The notes under the pieces: generated by a model | Told to the model about the DNA's origin: nothing | What the model saw: the letters and a program-made list of their open reading frames with translations, nothing else | The model's database searches: none | Part shown: positions 26,549 to 35,580 of the stretch, piece by piece | Position numbering within the stretch: position 1 is the stretch's first letter | Layout: every line of letters begins with the position of its first letter | Assembly (NCBI RefSeq): GCF_017353415.1 | Contig: NZ_JAFMPX010000016.1 | Location: 1-64,000, forward strand | Reading direction: 5' to 3' | Source: Arthrobacter sp. E3 | GTDB lineage: Bacteria > Actinomycetota > Actinomycetes > Actinomycetales > Micrococcaceae | Length of the DNA stretch: 64,000 bases | Position numbers and translations under genes: made by a program

Positions 26549-26842
26549 CTACCGAGCCATGAACATCCTCGTATTGGCATCCTCGGCCTGAGCATAGTGG
26601 GTTGCGGCCATGGACAAGGCGCCGTTGATGCTCTCCAGTGAAGCCTCAACTTTCAGCTCTGTCGCGTGCCATTCCTGCAACAGCGACTGAAAGTTGGTGG
26701 ACGCTGCACCAGTCCAGGTGGATTGCAGATCCAGGAGGTTGCGCTTCATGGCGTCCACCTCCATGCGGATTCGCTCGACTGAGCCTTTGACTGCTGTGCT
26801 CTTGAGTGCAAGGTCATCGCTGTTGACGTTGAACTGTGCCAT
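26549..26842 (-). CDS. WXG100 family protein (ESAT-6-like)
   Basis: 97 residues from ATG 26842, preceded by GGAGAGG; the longer frame to 26941 has no support. Helix-turn-helix hairpin with WTG (the WxG turn) at about residue 44 and amphipathic helices either side, the design of type VII-secreted small proteins. No ESX components (EccC ATPase, membrane proteins) are near, so it is either an orphan substrate or served by a system elsewhere. Confidence 0.85.
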   Translation of the reverse strand: MAQFNVNSDDLALKSTAVKGSVERIRMEVDAMKRNLLDLQSTWTGAASTNFQSLLQEWHATELKVEASLESINGALSMAATHYAQAEDANTRMFMAR

Positions 26843-26952
26843 GGGATGTATCCTCTCCGGGAAGCGGGAACTTCGCTGTTTTCTGCTGACAGTTCCCAGC
26901 GTAGAAGACGTGGTGCGACGCCGACAGTCAGTCGTGTTCAACGGTGGATCAG

Positions 26953-28485
26953 CTACGCTTCAGCTCCGCCTGTGGAGGAATCGCCGCCTGCTGCATCCCC
27001 CGCGTCGGACACGGCTGTGGACTCCAAGTCCTGAAAGGGAAGCTCAATGGCCATGGTCGCGCCCCCGCCAGGAGTCTGCTCAAGCCGGACAGTTCCTTCG
27101 TGGGAGGCCACTATCGCTGACACAATGGCCAGGCCAAGCCCACTGCCGCCAGTGTTTCTGTCACGGGAGGAATCTGCACGGTAAAAGCGCTCAAACACCC
27201 GGGGTGCTTCCTCATCAGAGATGCCGGGGCCGTGGTCGCGGATCTTGATGACGGAGAACTTTTGCCCACCAGCAACATGGGTGCCAACCACAATCTCAAT
27301 CGGTGAACCCTCGGGCGTGTAGCGTAGCGCGTTGCCCATCAGGTTGGTCACCACCTGACGCAACTTCGCCTCATCGCCCACCGTGGGCGCCGGTGTGCCT
27401 TGTGTTCCATGGAGTCCGACGACGGTGAACGTCCTGCTGGGCGCCGTGGCCCGGGCATCCAAGACGGCGTCGTGGCCAATGATCAGCAAGTCAACCGGCT
27501 TCAGTTGCAGGGGCCGTTGCTCGTCGATGCGGGCCAGCATGAGCAGGTCTTCCACGAGTTCGCCCATGCGTTTGGCTTCGCTTTCAATTCTGCCCATCGC
27601 TGTACCGACGTCTTCAGGCGTTTGCAGGGCGCCATGGCGGTAAAGTTCTGAGAATCCGCGAATGGTGACAAGTGGTGTGCGCAGTTCATGTGAAGCATCC
27701 GCCACAAAGCGGCGCATTCGTTTCTCCGAGGCTGTGCGCGCAGCGAAGGCGTGCTCAATGTGTGCCAGCATGGTGTTCAAAGAGCCCGACAATCGACCCA
27801 CCTCGGTGGCGGGATTTTCAATGTCAACGCGCCGGGAAAGGTCACCGGCAGCGATGGCGGCCGCAGTCTTTTCAACACGGCCCAGGGGTCTGAAGGATCG
27901 GGTGACCGTCCAGTAGGCGATCATGGTGCCCATCGTGATGGTGAGAATTGCCACTCCGGCGATGACCACGGCCAGGCGTTCCATGGTGATGTCGAGTGTT
28001 TCGTACGGCAGCCCCACGACAACGTAGCCCACATATTCAGGACGGCTCTGGGTTAAGTCCGCCGAGCCGAAATTGAACTTTTGCGGGGCAATGACGGTGA
28101 CTCGCCAGGGCGCACCTCCATCAGTGCTTGGGACAGTGAACTTCTTGCCGTTCAGTGCCTGTGCCTGTGCCATGGTGTAGCTCGGATAGACGGGCTTGTC
28201 CTTGCCTGAACGGTTTTGGTCCGCCAAGCTGCTGTCGCCAAAATGGAAACCCACATAGTAGTCAAAGGCGAAGGGTGTTTGACCGGTGTTTTGCGAATCC
28301 ACGGTTCCCACCACAACGATGGAATTTTTGAACGTGGTCAGCTGCGTGTCCATCTGATCTTCCAGAAAAGAATGCAGCAACAGAAAGGTTGTGGAACCCA
28401 ATGCCAGCAATGACAGACTCAGCAGCGCACTGATGATGGCCACCAACTGTGAGCGCAGGGAGGCGTTCTTCCACAACTTAAGCAA
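26953..28485 (-). CDS. Sensor histidine kinase (TrcS-like)
   Basis: Membrane sensor of 510 residues. Membrane helices at about 12-37 and 170-192 enclose an extracytoplasmic sensor of roughly 130 residues; HAMP follows (about 193-245), then HisKA with phospho-accepting His266 in DASHELRTPLVTIRG, and HATPase_c with the N box NLMGNALRYTPEG, GPGIS and GSGLGLAIV. It lies five bases downstream of the response regulator, its evident partner. The signal is not predictable. Confidence 0.92.
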   Translation of the reverse strand: MLKLWKNASLRSQLVAIISALLSLSLLALGSTTFLLLHSFLEDQMDTQLTTFKNSIVVVGTVDSQNTGQTPFAFDYYVGFHFGDSSLADQNRSGKDKPVYPSYTMAQAQALNGKKFTVPSTDGGAPWRVTVIAPQKFNFGSADLTQSRPEYVGYVVVGLPYETLDITMERLAVVIAGVAILTITMGTMIAYWTVTRSFRPLGRVEKTAAAIAAGDLSRRVDIENPATEVGRLSGSLNTMLAHIEHAFAARTASEKRMRRFVADASHELRTPLVTIRGFSELYRHGALQTPEDVGTAMGRIESEAKRMGELVEDLLMLARIDEQRPLQLKPVDLLIIGHDAVLDARATAPSRTFTVVGLHGTQGTPAPTVGDEAKLRQVVTNLMGNALRYTPEGSPIEIVVGTHVAGGQKFSVIKIRDHGPGISDEEAPRVFERFYRADSSRDRNTGGSGLGLAIVSAIVASHEGTVRLEQTPGGGATMAIELPFQDLESTAVSDAGDAAGGDSSTGGAEA

Positions 28486-28490
28486 GGCGA

Positions 28491-29204
28491 TTAGCGCTTG
28501 TCAGCCGTTCGCAGCACGTAGCCCACGCCGCGCTTGGTCTGGATGAGGGCTGGCAGCGAAGAATCAACGTCGACCTTGCGGCGCAGGTAGGAGATGTAGG
28601 ACTCCACGATGGAGGCATCGCCATTGAAGTCGTATTCCCACACGTGGTCAAGGATCTGAGCCTTGGACAGGACCCGGTTGGGGTTCAGCATCAAGTAGCG
28701 CAGCAGTTTGAATTCGGTGGGGGAGAGCTCCACGGTCTTGCCGGCACGGCGCACCTCGTGGGCGTCGTCGTCGAGTTCAAGATCGGCAACACGCAGTACG
28801 GCGTCGTCATCTTCCATGGGCTGGGTGCGCCGCAGAACGGCGCGGATGCGCGCCACGACCTCGTCCAAGCTGAACGGTTTGGTGACATAGTCGTCGCCGC
28901 CCACAGTCAGGCCGGTGACTTTGTCTTCGGTGTCGTCGCGTGCGGTCAGGAACAGGACGGGGAAGTGCCGTCCGGCCGCACGCAGGCGGCGTGTGACGGT
29001 AAATCCGTCCATGTCCGGGAGCATGACATCCAAGACGGCCAGGTCGGGGTTGTGCTCCTCGGCTGCGGCCAGGGCTTCACGGCCGTTGGCTGCTGCAATG
29101 ACCTCAAACCCGGCAAAACGCAGGGAAGTGGAAAGGAGTTCACGAATATTGGGCTCGTCATCAACAACGAGCAACTTTGCTTCAGGTCCGGTCTTCTTCA
29201 CCAT
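28491..29204 (-). CDS. OmpR-family response regulator (TrcR-like)
   Basis: 237 residues from ATG 29204, with GTCGGAG six bases upstream; the frame could extend to TTG 29219. Receiver domain with acidic pair DDEP, phospho-acceptor Asp59 in VLDVMLPDMDG, Thr in LTARDD and Lys in VTKPFS. C-terminal winged helix with the LRYLMLNPNRVLSKAQILDHVWEYDF and SYISYLRRKVD regions. First gene of the pair with the kinase; inverted repeats upstream (29227-29267) suggest autoregulation. Confidence 0.93.
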   Translation of the reverse strand: MVKKTGPEAKLLVVDDEPNIRELLSTSLRFAGFEVIAAANGREALAAAEEHNPDLAVLDVMLPDMDGFTVTRRLRAAGRHFPVLFLTARDDTEDKVTGLTVGGDDYVTKPFSLDEVVARIRAVLRRTQPMEDDDAVLRVADLELDDDAHEVRRAGKTVELSPTEFKLLRYLMLNPNRVLSKAQILDHVWEYDFNGDASIVESYISYLRRKVDVDSSLPALIQTKRGVGYVLRTADKR

Positions 29205-29226
29205 CACAGTCTCCGACAATTTGCTG

Positions 29227-29267
29227 GGAATATGCTGAATATTCCTTGAACATGTACTGTCAGCATA
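29227..29267. promoter_or_regulatory. Overlapping inverted repeats upstream of the response regulator
   Basis: GGAATAT-gctga-ATATTCC (29227-29245) is a perfect 7-bp inverted repeat, and TATGCTGA (29231-29238) pairs with TCAGCATA (29260-29267). Both lie just upstream of the regulator gene and are candidate autoregulatory sites. Confidence 0.45.
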
Positions 29268-29288
29268 CGCCCAGTCAGTTCCCAGCTG

Positions 29289-30611
29289 CTAGTACGGTAT
29301 GACGAAAATGTCGGAGTGGGCACGCGCCGGGGCGGAGGCAGGGAGGACCAGCTTCTTCAGGAAGTCGGCGTCGCCGTGTTCCACAGCCCAACGGTAAAGC
29401 TCACCGCGCAGCTCCTCCAGCAGGGCAGCGCTGGAGTCTTCAACAGCCAGGTTCCGCTGTTCGCCGGGGTCGTCGTCCAAGTCGTGGAGTTGTTCACGGT
29501 GCTTTCCCCAGCTGTAAACCGTGTACTTGTACCTGCCCTTGATCAAGGCGCGGCCGGTGGTTCTCGGCTTGGTACCGGAATCGAACAGGGTCGCCACCAC
29601 CACTGTCTCCGGCTGTGCCTCCAGCACGGAACGGCAGGGTAAGCCCGACGGCGTCGCAATTCCGGCCATCTGACACAGTGTTGGCAGCAACGCCAGAACA
29701 CCGTCCACCGGGGTGTCCACGGTGGCCGACGACTGGCCGGGCACGTGCACCAGCAGCGGGACACGGATGCATTCCTGATACAGCGCGGTTTTCTGATTCC
29801 AACCATGGGAAGCGTCCCCGTCGCCATGGTCGCTGACAAAAACGACGGCGGTCTCGGCCAGGTCGATGGCGTCAAGGAGGCGGCCGATGTGTTTGTCCAC
29901 GCGGGCTACCAGCGCGGCGTAGGCAGCGCGGTACGCCCTCCAGTCGTCGGCGGTGTAGTCACCAGTTCCGTAGACCCGCGGGGAGGCGTCTGCTTCGGCG
30001 GTCAGGGCGGAAGGGGCATAGGGTGCCGGGGGGAAATTCGCCGGCAGTGGCGGTGCTGATCCGACCGGCACCGTAGGAACGTTGCCGTAAGGCAGGGGCT
30101 GAGAACGGGCGAACTCGCAGATGGTGTGGGGGTCGTCAAAGGAGGCCACCAACAGGAACGGTCGTGTTGCCGGTCGCCCGGACAGCCACTGGGTGCATGC
30201 CTCCACCAGGCCGTCGTCGCCGAAGGGGTGGATGGGGGCAAAGCCGTCCCCTTCGGTGGCACTGGCCTGCAGGGCATGCCATTTGCCCGCGTAGGCGCAG
30301 TCGTAACCGGCGGACGTGAACCAGTGGCCTAGGGACTCCGGACCGTGGCCCGGTTCAATCATGGGCACGGCGCCGGCACTGGTGCCAAGCCCGGCGTTGG
30401 ACATGACGCCAAGCTGATGCGGATACTTTCCTGTCACCATTGAGCTGCGGGCGGGAACACACAGCGGGAAGGGTGTGTAGGCCTGGCTGAAATACGTGGA
30501 AGCAGCAGCCAACCGGTCAAGATGTGGCGTGTTGAAGTGGGCGTCGGTGGACCGACTGCGCTCCAAGGCGTGGGCGGAAAACTGATCTGCCATGATCAAG
30601 AGAATATTCAT
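29289..30611 (-). CDS. Sulfatase (type I, Cys-type), GAG locus
   Basis: Hydrolyses a sulfate ester using formylglycine made from Cys. About 440 residues from ATG 30611 with GGAG six bases upstream; it overlaps the previous sulfatase stop by ATGA. MNILLIMADQ is the metal-binding N-terminus and LCVPARSSMVTGKYP the modification motif C-x-P-x-R; later FVSDHGDGDASHGW supplies further metal ligands. No signal peptide, so cytoplasmic. Last gene of a five-gene operon with an ABC importer, suggesting imported sulfated sugars as substrate. Exact sulfate position unknown. Confidence 0.9.
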   Translation of the reverse strand: MNILLIMADQFSAHALERSRSTDAHFNTPHLDRLAAASTYFSQAYTPFPLCVPARSSMVTGKYPHQLGVMSNAGLGTSAGAVPMIEPGHGPESLGHWFTSAGYDCAYAGKWHALQASATEGDGFAPIHPFGDDGLVEACTQWLSGRPATRPFLLVASFDDPHTICEFARSQPLPYGNVPTVPVGSAPPLPANFPPAPYAPSALTAEADASPRVYGTGDYTADDWRAYRAAYAALVARVDKHIGRLLDAIDLAETAVVFVSDHGDGDASHGWNQKTALYQECIRVPLLVHVPGQSSATVDTPVDGVLALLPTLCQMAGIATPSGLPCRSVLEAQPETVVVATLFDSGTKPRTTGRALIKGRYKYTVYSWGKHREQLHDLDDDPGEQRNLAVEDSSAALLEELRGELYRWAVEHGDADFLKKLVLPASAPARAHSDIFVIPY

Positions 30612-32050
30612 GCTTGCTCCACCAATGCCTTCAGGGCGTCTGCTCCCGACCACTGTTGTCCAGCGGCGGCGAGTGCGGTTTCCAATGTTTTGGCGTGCTC
30701 ACGTACCAAGGTTGGAGCCGTGATGGTGTGCAGCTCGTACGGATCCGCGATCAAATCGTAGAGCTCTGTCGTCAAGCCGCCTTCACGCTGGAATCGGGCT
30801 ATGAACTTCGTGCTGCTTGATCTGATGCCGCGGATGTCCACGTCGTCCGCGTCGCGCGGGTAGTAATAGTACAGCGCCGCTGTTCCGGCTCCCTCGGCTG
30901 TTGCACTGGTGGTGTTGGCCCCGGTGCGGAGCAGGGCTGCCAGGTCCTGGCCCTGCATCTGTGCAGGGATGCTGGCGGAGAGGTCAAGCAGCCCCAAAAG
31001 AGTAGGGGCGATATCCACGCTGGAGAGCACGGTGTTGGCAGCCGCTTCGGCGGAAAACTCTCCCGGGCCGCGCAGGATGAAGGGAATGCGCATTGACTCT
31101 TCAAAAGGCACGTTTTTGTACAGCAGTCCATGGCTGCCCATCTGCTGTCCATGATCGGACGTGAAAATGACCAGCGTATTTTCTGCCAAGCCGAGATCGT
31201 CGAGTGCGGTCAACAGCCGCCCCACTTGGGCGTCGATGGCACTGACGGCTGCGAAGTACAGGGGTGCGATGGTGGCCGCTTTCCGGCCCATATCCGAGTC
31301 CAAATCCACGTTGGGCCGGTTGAGCAGCTCTGCGGGGGACAACCCGGCATAGCTGGTGTCATAGCCTTCGGGAAGCTGGTCGAAGGGCTGGTGCGGTGGG
31401 TTCCACGACACGGCCAGGGCAAACGGCGCGCCACCGGAAGAACCGCCCGAACCGCCGGAGGCTGCACCGGCGGCCCGTTGCAGGAAGTCCAGTGCCACGT
31501 CCGTTTCATGGGCAGCCGACCAGCCCTGGACGTCCACCCGCTCGTGCCGTTCGGCGTTGCCGGTCCAATAGTGCGGGGTAAGGTGCTCGTCGCAGCATCC
31601 GTACGAATACCAAAAATCAAAGCCGTGGCGCCGGTCAAGAGGGGAGTAGGCATCCCAATAGCGTCCGTCGTCCAAGCGGCCGGTGCCGTAGATCGCATCG
31701 GCAGGTACGGGTGCCTCCAAATGCCACTTGCCAATGTATCCGGTGTTGTATCCGGCATCTCTCAGTACGGCAGCCCATGAAGGCGCGTCGGGACGCAGCC
31801 CAACGCCCCAAGCGGCAGTCTGGGAGTTCACATTGTGCGTGACCCCATTGGCTGCAGGGTACTGTCCGCTCATCATCATGGCCCGGTGCGGGCTGCACAC
31901 CGGGTAGCTGCTTACAGCGTGGGCCAGGGATGCGCCGTCGGACGCCAGGGCATCCAAAAAAGGGGTGGAAACAGCGTCGCCGCCCGGCTCCAGGCACATG
32001 GCCCGGAACTGGTCGGCGACAACAAACAACAAATTGGGATGAGTTTGCAT
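30608..32050 (-). CDS. Sulfatase (type I, Cys-type), GAG locus
   Basis: 480 residues, cytoplasmic. N-terminal LLFVVADQFRAM, catalytic motif VCSPHRAMMMSGQYP (C-x-P-x-R) and the C-terminal FTSDHGQQMGSHGLLYKNVPFEESMRIP block with the metal-binding Asp-His pair mark a sulfatase family S1 enzyme. It starts eight bases after the last permease gene, so importer and sulfatase are co-transcribed. A Gly/Ser-rich insert (GAASGGSGGSSGG) interrupts the middle of the protein. Confidence 0.9.
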   Translation of the reverse strand: MQTHPNLLFVVADQFRAMCLEPGGDAVSTPFLDALASDGASLAHAVSSYPVCSPHRAMMMSGQYPAANGVTHNVNSQTAAWGVGLRPDAPSWAAVLRDAGYNTGYIGKWHLEAPVPADAIYGTGRLDDGRYWDAYSPLDRRHGFDFWYSYGCCDEHLTPHYWTGNAERHERVDVQGWSAAHETDVALDFLQRAAGAASGGSGGSSGGAPFALAVSWNPPHQPFDQLPEGYDTSYAGLSPAELLNRPNVDLDSDMGRKAATIAPLYFAAVSAIDAQVGRLLTALDDLGLAENTLVIFTSDHGQQMGSHGLLYKNVPFEESMRIPFILRGPGEFSAEAAANTVLSSVDIAPTLLGLLDLSASIPAQMQGQDLAALLRTGANTTSATAEGAGTAALYYYYPRDADDVDIRGIRSSSTKFIARFQREGGLTTELYDLIADPYELHTITAPTLVREHAKTLETALAAAGQQWSGADALKALVEQA

Positions 32051-32057
32051 GGGTACT

Positions 32058-32981
32058 CTATTTACCCATTCCCAAGGTCAGGCCCTCCGTGAGTCGGCGC
32101 CCCAGCCAGATGTAGATGGCCAGCATGGGCAGGATCACGATGCACAGGCCCGCGAACAGTCCACCCCAGTCGGCACCGGAGTAGGTCTGCTGCTGAACGA
32201 ACGAGATCAGGGCAACCGGTAGGGTGTACTTTTCGGTGCTCTGGAGCAAGGTCAGCGCCAGCAGGGTTTCATTCCAGCTACCGACCACCAGCAGCACAAA
32301 GGCGGTGAGGATGCCGCCCTTGGCCAGCGGCAGGGTGACCTGGATAAAGGTGCGCAGGGCGGAGGCGCCGTCGAGTGCAGCGGCTTCCTCCATTTCAAGG
32401 GGGAGACTGCGGAAGAACGCCGTCAACAGGAAAACAGTGAACGGCAGCGACAAACCGATGTAGACCAAGTTCAAGCCGATCAAGCTGTCGGTCAGGTGCA
32501 CCTTGTCCAGCATGACAAACAGCGGGATCAAGATGACCTGGGCCGGGATGCCGAGTCCAAGAATGAAGTACAGGCTCAGGCCATCGGTGAGACGGTTCTC
32601 CACCCGGCTGAGGTAGTAAGCGGCAGGTGCGGCAACGGCGACGCACACGAACGAGGACACTGCCGTGGTCAGAACACTGTTAACCGTGGCCAAGGCGAAT
32701 CCGCTGACATTCCAGGCCGTGGCAAAGTTGTCGAAGTTGAACGACGTCGGCAGACCCCAAGGGCTTTCCAAGATTGCATGGGTGTCGCGGAAGGCCTGCA
32801 GTACGGTCCAGACGAGCATGGCGATGAACAGCACCACCACGACCCACAGAACTAGGACACCGATGCTGCGGAACAGATTGTGATCGGCCTGCAGGGCAGG
32901 GCTGACGCCGCGACGGTTCCTTCGCCGGCGGACCGGCGGCGGAGCGGCGTTCTCGGACGGAGACGAGGTAAGGGTGGTCAT
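32058..32981 (-). CDS. Carbohydrate ABC transporter permease (MalG type)
   Basis: 307 residues, inner-membrane half of a sugar importer of the CUT1 class. Six membrane helices and the EAA loop EMEEAAALDGASALRTFIQVTLPLAKGG that contacts the ATPase. The Arg-rich N-terminus (PPPVRRRRNRRGV) is cytoplasmic. It follows the MalF-type permease by nine bases and precedes the sulfatases. Confidence 0.93.
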   Translation of the reverse strand: MTTLTSSPSENAAPPPVRRRRNRRGVSPALQADHNLFRSIGVLVLWVVVVLFIAMLVWTVLQAFRDTHAILESPWGLPTSFNFDNFATAWNVSGFALATVNSVLTTAVSSFVCVAVAAPAAYYLSRVENRLTDGLSLYFILGLGIPAQVILIPLFVMLDKVHLTDSLIGLNLVYIGLSLPFTVFLLTAFFRSLPLEMEEAAALDGASALRTFIQVTLPLAKGGILTAFVLLVVGSWNETLLALTLLQSTEKYTLPVALISFVQQQTYSGADWGGLFAGLCIVILPMLAIYIWLGRRLTEGLTLGMGK

Positions 32982-32990
32982 GATGATTCC

Positions 32991-33956
32991 TTAGAACTCA
33001 ATGGCGTCACGGCGCATGGCACGGCGCAGGAGCACCACCAAGACGGTAACCAAGGCCAAAGAAATGATGGCTGATGCAGTGGCGGCACCATAGGCCGGGG
33101 TGGACATGCCGGAGAATGCGGTGACGTACGTGTACACGGCCACGGACCAGGTTTGGGTCGGTGGGAGACCTGCTCCACTGCTGCCGCCAAAGACCCAGAT
33201 GATTTCGAAGATCTTGACGGAGGAGATGGTCCACAGCACGGCACAAGTGCCGAATACGTCCCAGGTCAGCGGCAAAATGACATAGCGCAGACGCTGCAGG
33301 GCGGTTGCGCCGGCAAGAGCGCAGTCCTCGTAGAAATACGGTGGGATCCGGTCCACACCGGCCATGATGATGGTGGTGAAGTAACCGGTGGTGGTCAATA
33401 CCATGGTGGCCATGATCAACGGAAAGATATTGTCCTGGGCCAACCAGGCCGGCGGTTCCGTGACGCCCAGCGGCTTGAGCAGGCTGTTGACCATGCCCCC
33501 CGGGTTGAAGATGAAGCCGGCCAGAATGCCAAAGACAAGGGCGTTGATCAGGTGGGGGAAGAAGATGACGTTGCGGGCGATCTTCTTTGCAGCCATGTCT
33601 CGGAGGACCAGCGTCATGGCAAAGGCCAGGATGAAGATTGCCGCACCCACCACGAACAAGAGGAGCAGTGTGTTTCCGAAGGACTTCACGAACAACGGGT
33701 CTTGGAAGACTTTGACGTAGTTCTTGAAGCCCACGAAGGTCATGGGGCCGGAACCGGCCCATTCGTTGAGGCTGATCCAGACGGCCGCTATCGAGGGAAC
33801 GATGAACAGCACGGTGTAGAAGAGAAAAGCCGGTCCGACGAACGGCACCAGAAGCTTGCGGCGCTGGCGTTCAATGCTGCTGCCGCCCCGGCCCTGCTCC
33901 GACTTGGTAGCCGGAGCAGGGTTACGGCGGGTGCGCTTGAGAGTCGAGGCTGACAT
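32991..33956 (-). CDS. Sugar ABC transporter permease (MalF type)
   Basis: 321 residues. N-terminal Lys/Arg-rich cytoplasmic tail, then six membrane segments and an EAA-like loop (YFYEDCALAGATALQRLRYVILPLTWD). Its ATG overlaps the binding-protein stop in TAATG, showing coupling. Forms a heterodimeric channel with the MalG-type gene downstream. No ATPase gene accompanies it. Confidence 0.93.
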   Translation of the reverse strand: MSASTLKRTRRNPAPATKSEQGRGGSSIERQRRKLLVPFVGPAFLFYTVLFIVPSIAAVWISLNEWAGSGPMTFVGFKNYVKVFQDPLFVKSFGNTLLLLFVVGAAIFILAFAMTLVLRDMAAKKIARNVIFFPHLINALVFGILAGFIFNPGGMVNSLLKPLGVTEPPAWLAQDNIFPLIMATMVLTTTGYFTTIIMAGVDRIPPYFYEDCALAGATALQRLRYVILPLTWDVFGTCAVLWTISSVKIFEIIWVFGGSSGAGLPPTQTWSVAVYTYVTAFSGMSTPAYGAATASAIISLALVTVLVVLLRRAMRRDAIEF

Positions 33957-35269
33957 TAGCCCTGCGCCTTCCAGTAAGCGATCGTCTCCGCCTTCATCTT
34001 GGATACGAACTCGCCAGCGTCAATCTTGCCCAGGAACAACAGATCGTCGGTCGGGTTGAAGTTCTTCTCCAAGTAGCCCGGAGCGCTGACACCGTCGTTG
34101 CCCAAGTAGATTTCCTTGGCGTCGTCAATGTTCTTCTTGACTGCGGTGAGTTCCGGTGAAATGGCGGCATCGGCGCGGACCGGAAGAACCTTGGCCACTG
34201 TTCCCATGTCGTCCTGGTTCTTCTTGTTCATCAAGAATGCAGCCAACTTCTGGGCGATGGCGGGGTTCTTTGCGTTCTTGGGAATGGCGAAGCCGGTGAA
34301 ATCAGCGCGTGCCATGCTGGGCTGGCTGGCTACGGACGGGAAGGCGAAGGATGCGTATTTGAAACCGGGTGCGGCATAGGTGCCAGTCTCCGTGGGGATC
34401 CAGGAGCCGTTGAAGAGCAGATCTGCCCCGCCGGTGGCCCAAGCCTGCTGCTGGGCAGGCCACTTGCTGGCGTTGTAACCATCGATGAGGTACTTGCCGT
34501 CGACAAGCTGCTGCACCTTTTTGGCTGCGTCCAGCACTGCGGGGGAGTCCCAGCTGGCGCCGGTCTTATCCGTGGCAATTTTGTTGAATGAACCGGGGCC
34601 CTCGCTGTGGATCAGTGAGCTGACAAACCAGTAGGCGTTGTAGCCGGCGATGTCACCGTCTGCAGCAATTGGCGTCTGTCCGGCAGCCTTCTCCTTGTCA
34701 AGGAGGCTAATGAAGTCATCCCAGGAAGCCGGCGGGTTCGTCACCAAGTCCGGGCTCTTCTCGGCGTTGAACCAAATGCCGTCCGAAGTGAGGCTGTACG
34801 GCACCATCCACGGCTGGCCGTCCTTGCCCTTGATGTTGCTCACGGCAGCGAACTTGGCCGGAATGAGCTCAGAAAGCTTCTTGCCGTCGATCTCGGTGTT
34901 GTAGGCATCCGTCATGGGCAGCGCCTGGCCGGTGCTGCCCAGCGCGATGTCGAGGTTGGCGTTGGAGCCGTCGATGATGTCCGGGACATTGTTGGTGTTC
35001 AGTGCCGGAATGATCTTTTTCGTATTGGTACGGCCCTGCCACTGCACGTCAACCTTGTTGCCGGTCTCCTTTTCGAAGTCGGCAATGGCGCTTGCGAGGA
35101 CCTTCTGCTGTGCTTCTCCGACCTTCCACATGGACCAGTACGTCACTGTACCGCCGTCCTTTGCTCCGGAGCTGGAGTCTGCCGTGCCGCCACCGCCGCA
35201 GGCGGTGAGGGCCATGGATGCTCCGGCCAAGACCGCCAGCGTTCGTACGATTCGGGATTTAGTACTCAT
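33956..35269 (-). CDS. Extracellular sugar-binding lipoprotein of the ABC importer
   Basis: About 437 residues from ATG 35269, chosen because AAGAGG lies eight bases upstream. Signal peptide with lipobox LTAC near residue 25 followed by a Gly linker, so it is lipid-anchored outside the membrane. The rest is a family-1 solute-binding protein (TVTYWSMWKVGE, DVQWQGRTNTKKIIPAL, AFLMNKKNQDDMG). Context points to unsaturated glycosaminoglycan oligosaccharides as ligand; this is inference. First gene of the importer-sulfatase operon. Confidence 0.92.
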   Translation of the reverse strand: MSTKSRIVRTLAVLAGASMALTACGGGGTADSSSGAKDGGTVTYWSMWKVGEAQQKVLASAIADFEKETGNKVDVQWQGRTNTKKIIPALNTNNVPDIIDGSNANLDIALGSTGQALPMTDAYNTEIDGKKLSELIPAKFAAVSNIKGKDGQPWMVPYSLTSDGIWFNAEKSPDLVTNPPASWDDFISLLDKEKAAGQTPIAADGDIAGYNAYWFVSSLIHSEGPGSFNKIATDKTGASWDSPAVLDAAKKVQQLVDGKYLIDGYNASKWPAQQQAWATGGADLLFNGSWIPTETGTYAAPGFKYASFAFPSVASQPSMARADFTGFAIPKNAKNPAIAQKLAAFLMNKKNQDDMGTVAKVLPVRADAAISPELTAVKKNIDDAKEIYLGNDGVSAPGYLEKNFNPTDDLLFLGKIDAGEFVSKMKAETIAYWKAQG

Positions 35270-35299
35270 AAAAGACACCTCTTGAAGTATTTGTGCCGC

Positions 35300-35319
35300 A
35301 GGTCACGGCCAAGTGACCT
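35300..35319. promoter_or_regulatory. Candidate operator upstream of the importer operon
   Basis: Perfect 7-bp inverted repeat AGGTCAC-ggccaa-GTGACCT, 31 bases upstream of the binding-protein start, in the 311-base gap before the divergent regulator gene. Apart from this repeat and the ribosome-binding sites, nothing else is assigned in 35270-35580. Confidence 0.5.
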
Positions 35320-35580
35320 TACTCAACCAGTCATAAAAGAGATGAATCAAGGAGTATTTCACCAATAGTTTGAGAAAGTTGCGAAGCGCCCCGTCACACT
35401 TCCCTCTGGCTCCATGGCTGCAATGACTTTTGTGCTTATAGGCATGACACCTTTCCCGCAATGGGCCCGTGGGAGCGCTTGGAGGTTTTGAAGATTGCTG
35501 GAAGAATGTTTCCTAAATCCTCCTTTATTCCTATCTTATGGCTTTGGCAGACTGGCCGGGATGCATTGTGAAAGGAAGTC

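Noticed and set aside
26549-29204. WXG100 plus two-component system as part of a type VII secretion cluster
   Set aside because: No EccC-type ATPase, EccB/D/E membrane proteins or mycosin is present nearby.
29289-32050. Naming the sulfatases as specific GalNAc-4- or 6-sulfatases
   Set aside because: Only general S1 motifs can be seen by eye; positional specificity needs subfamily analysis.
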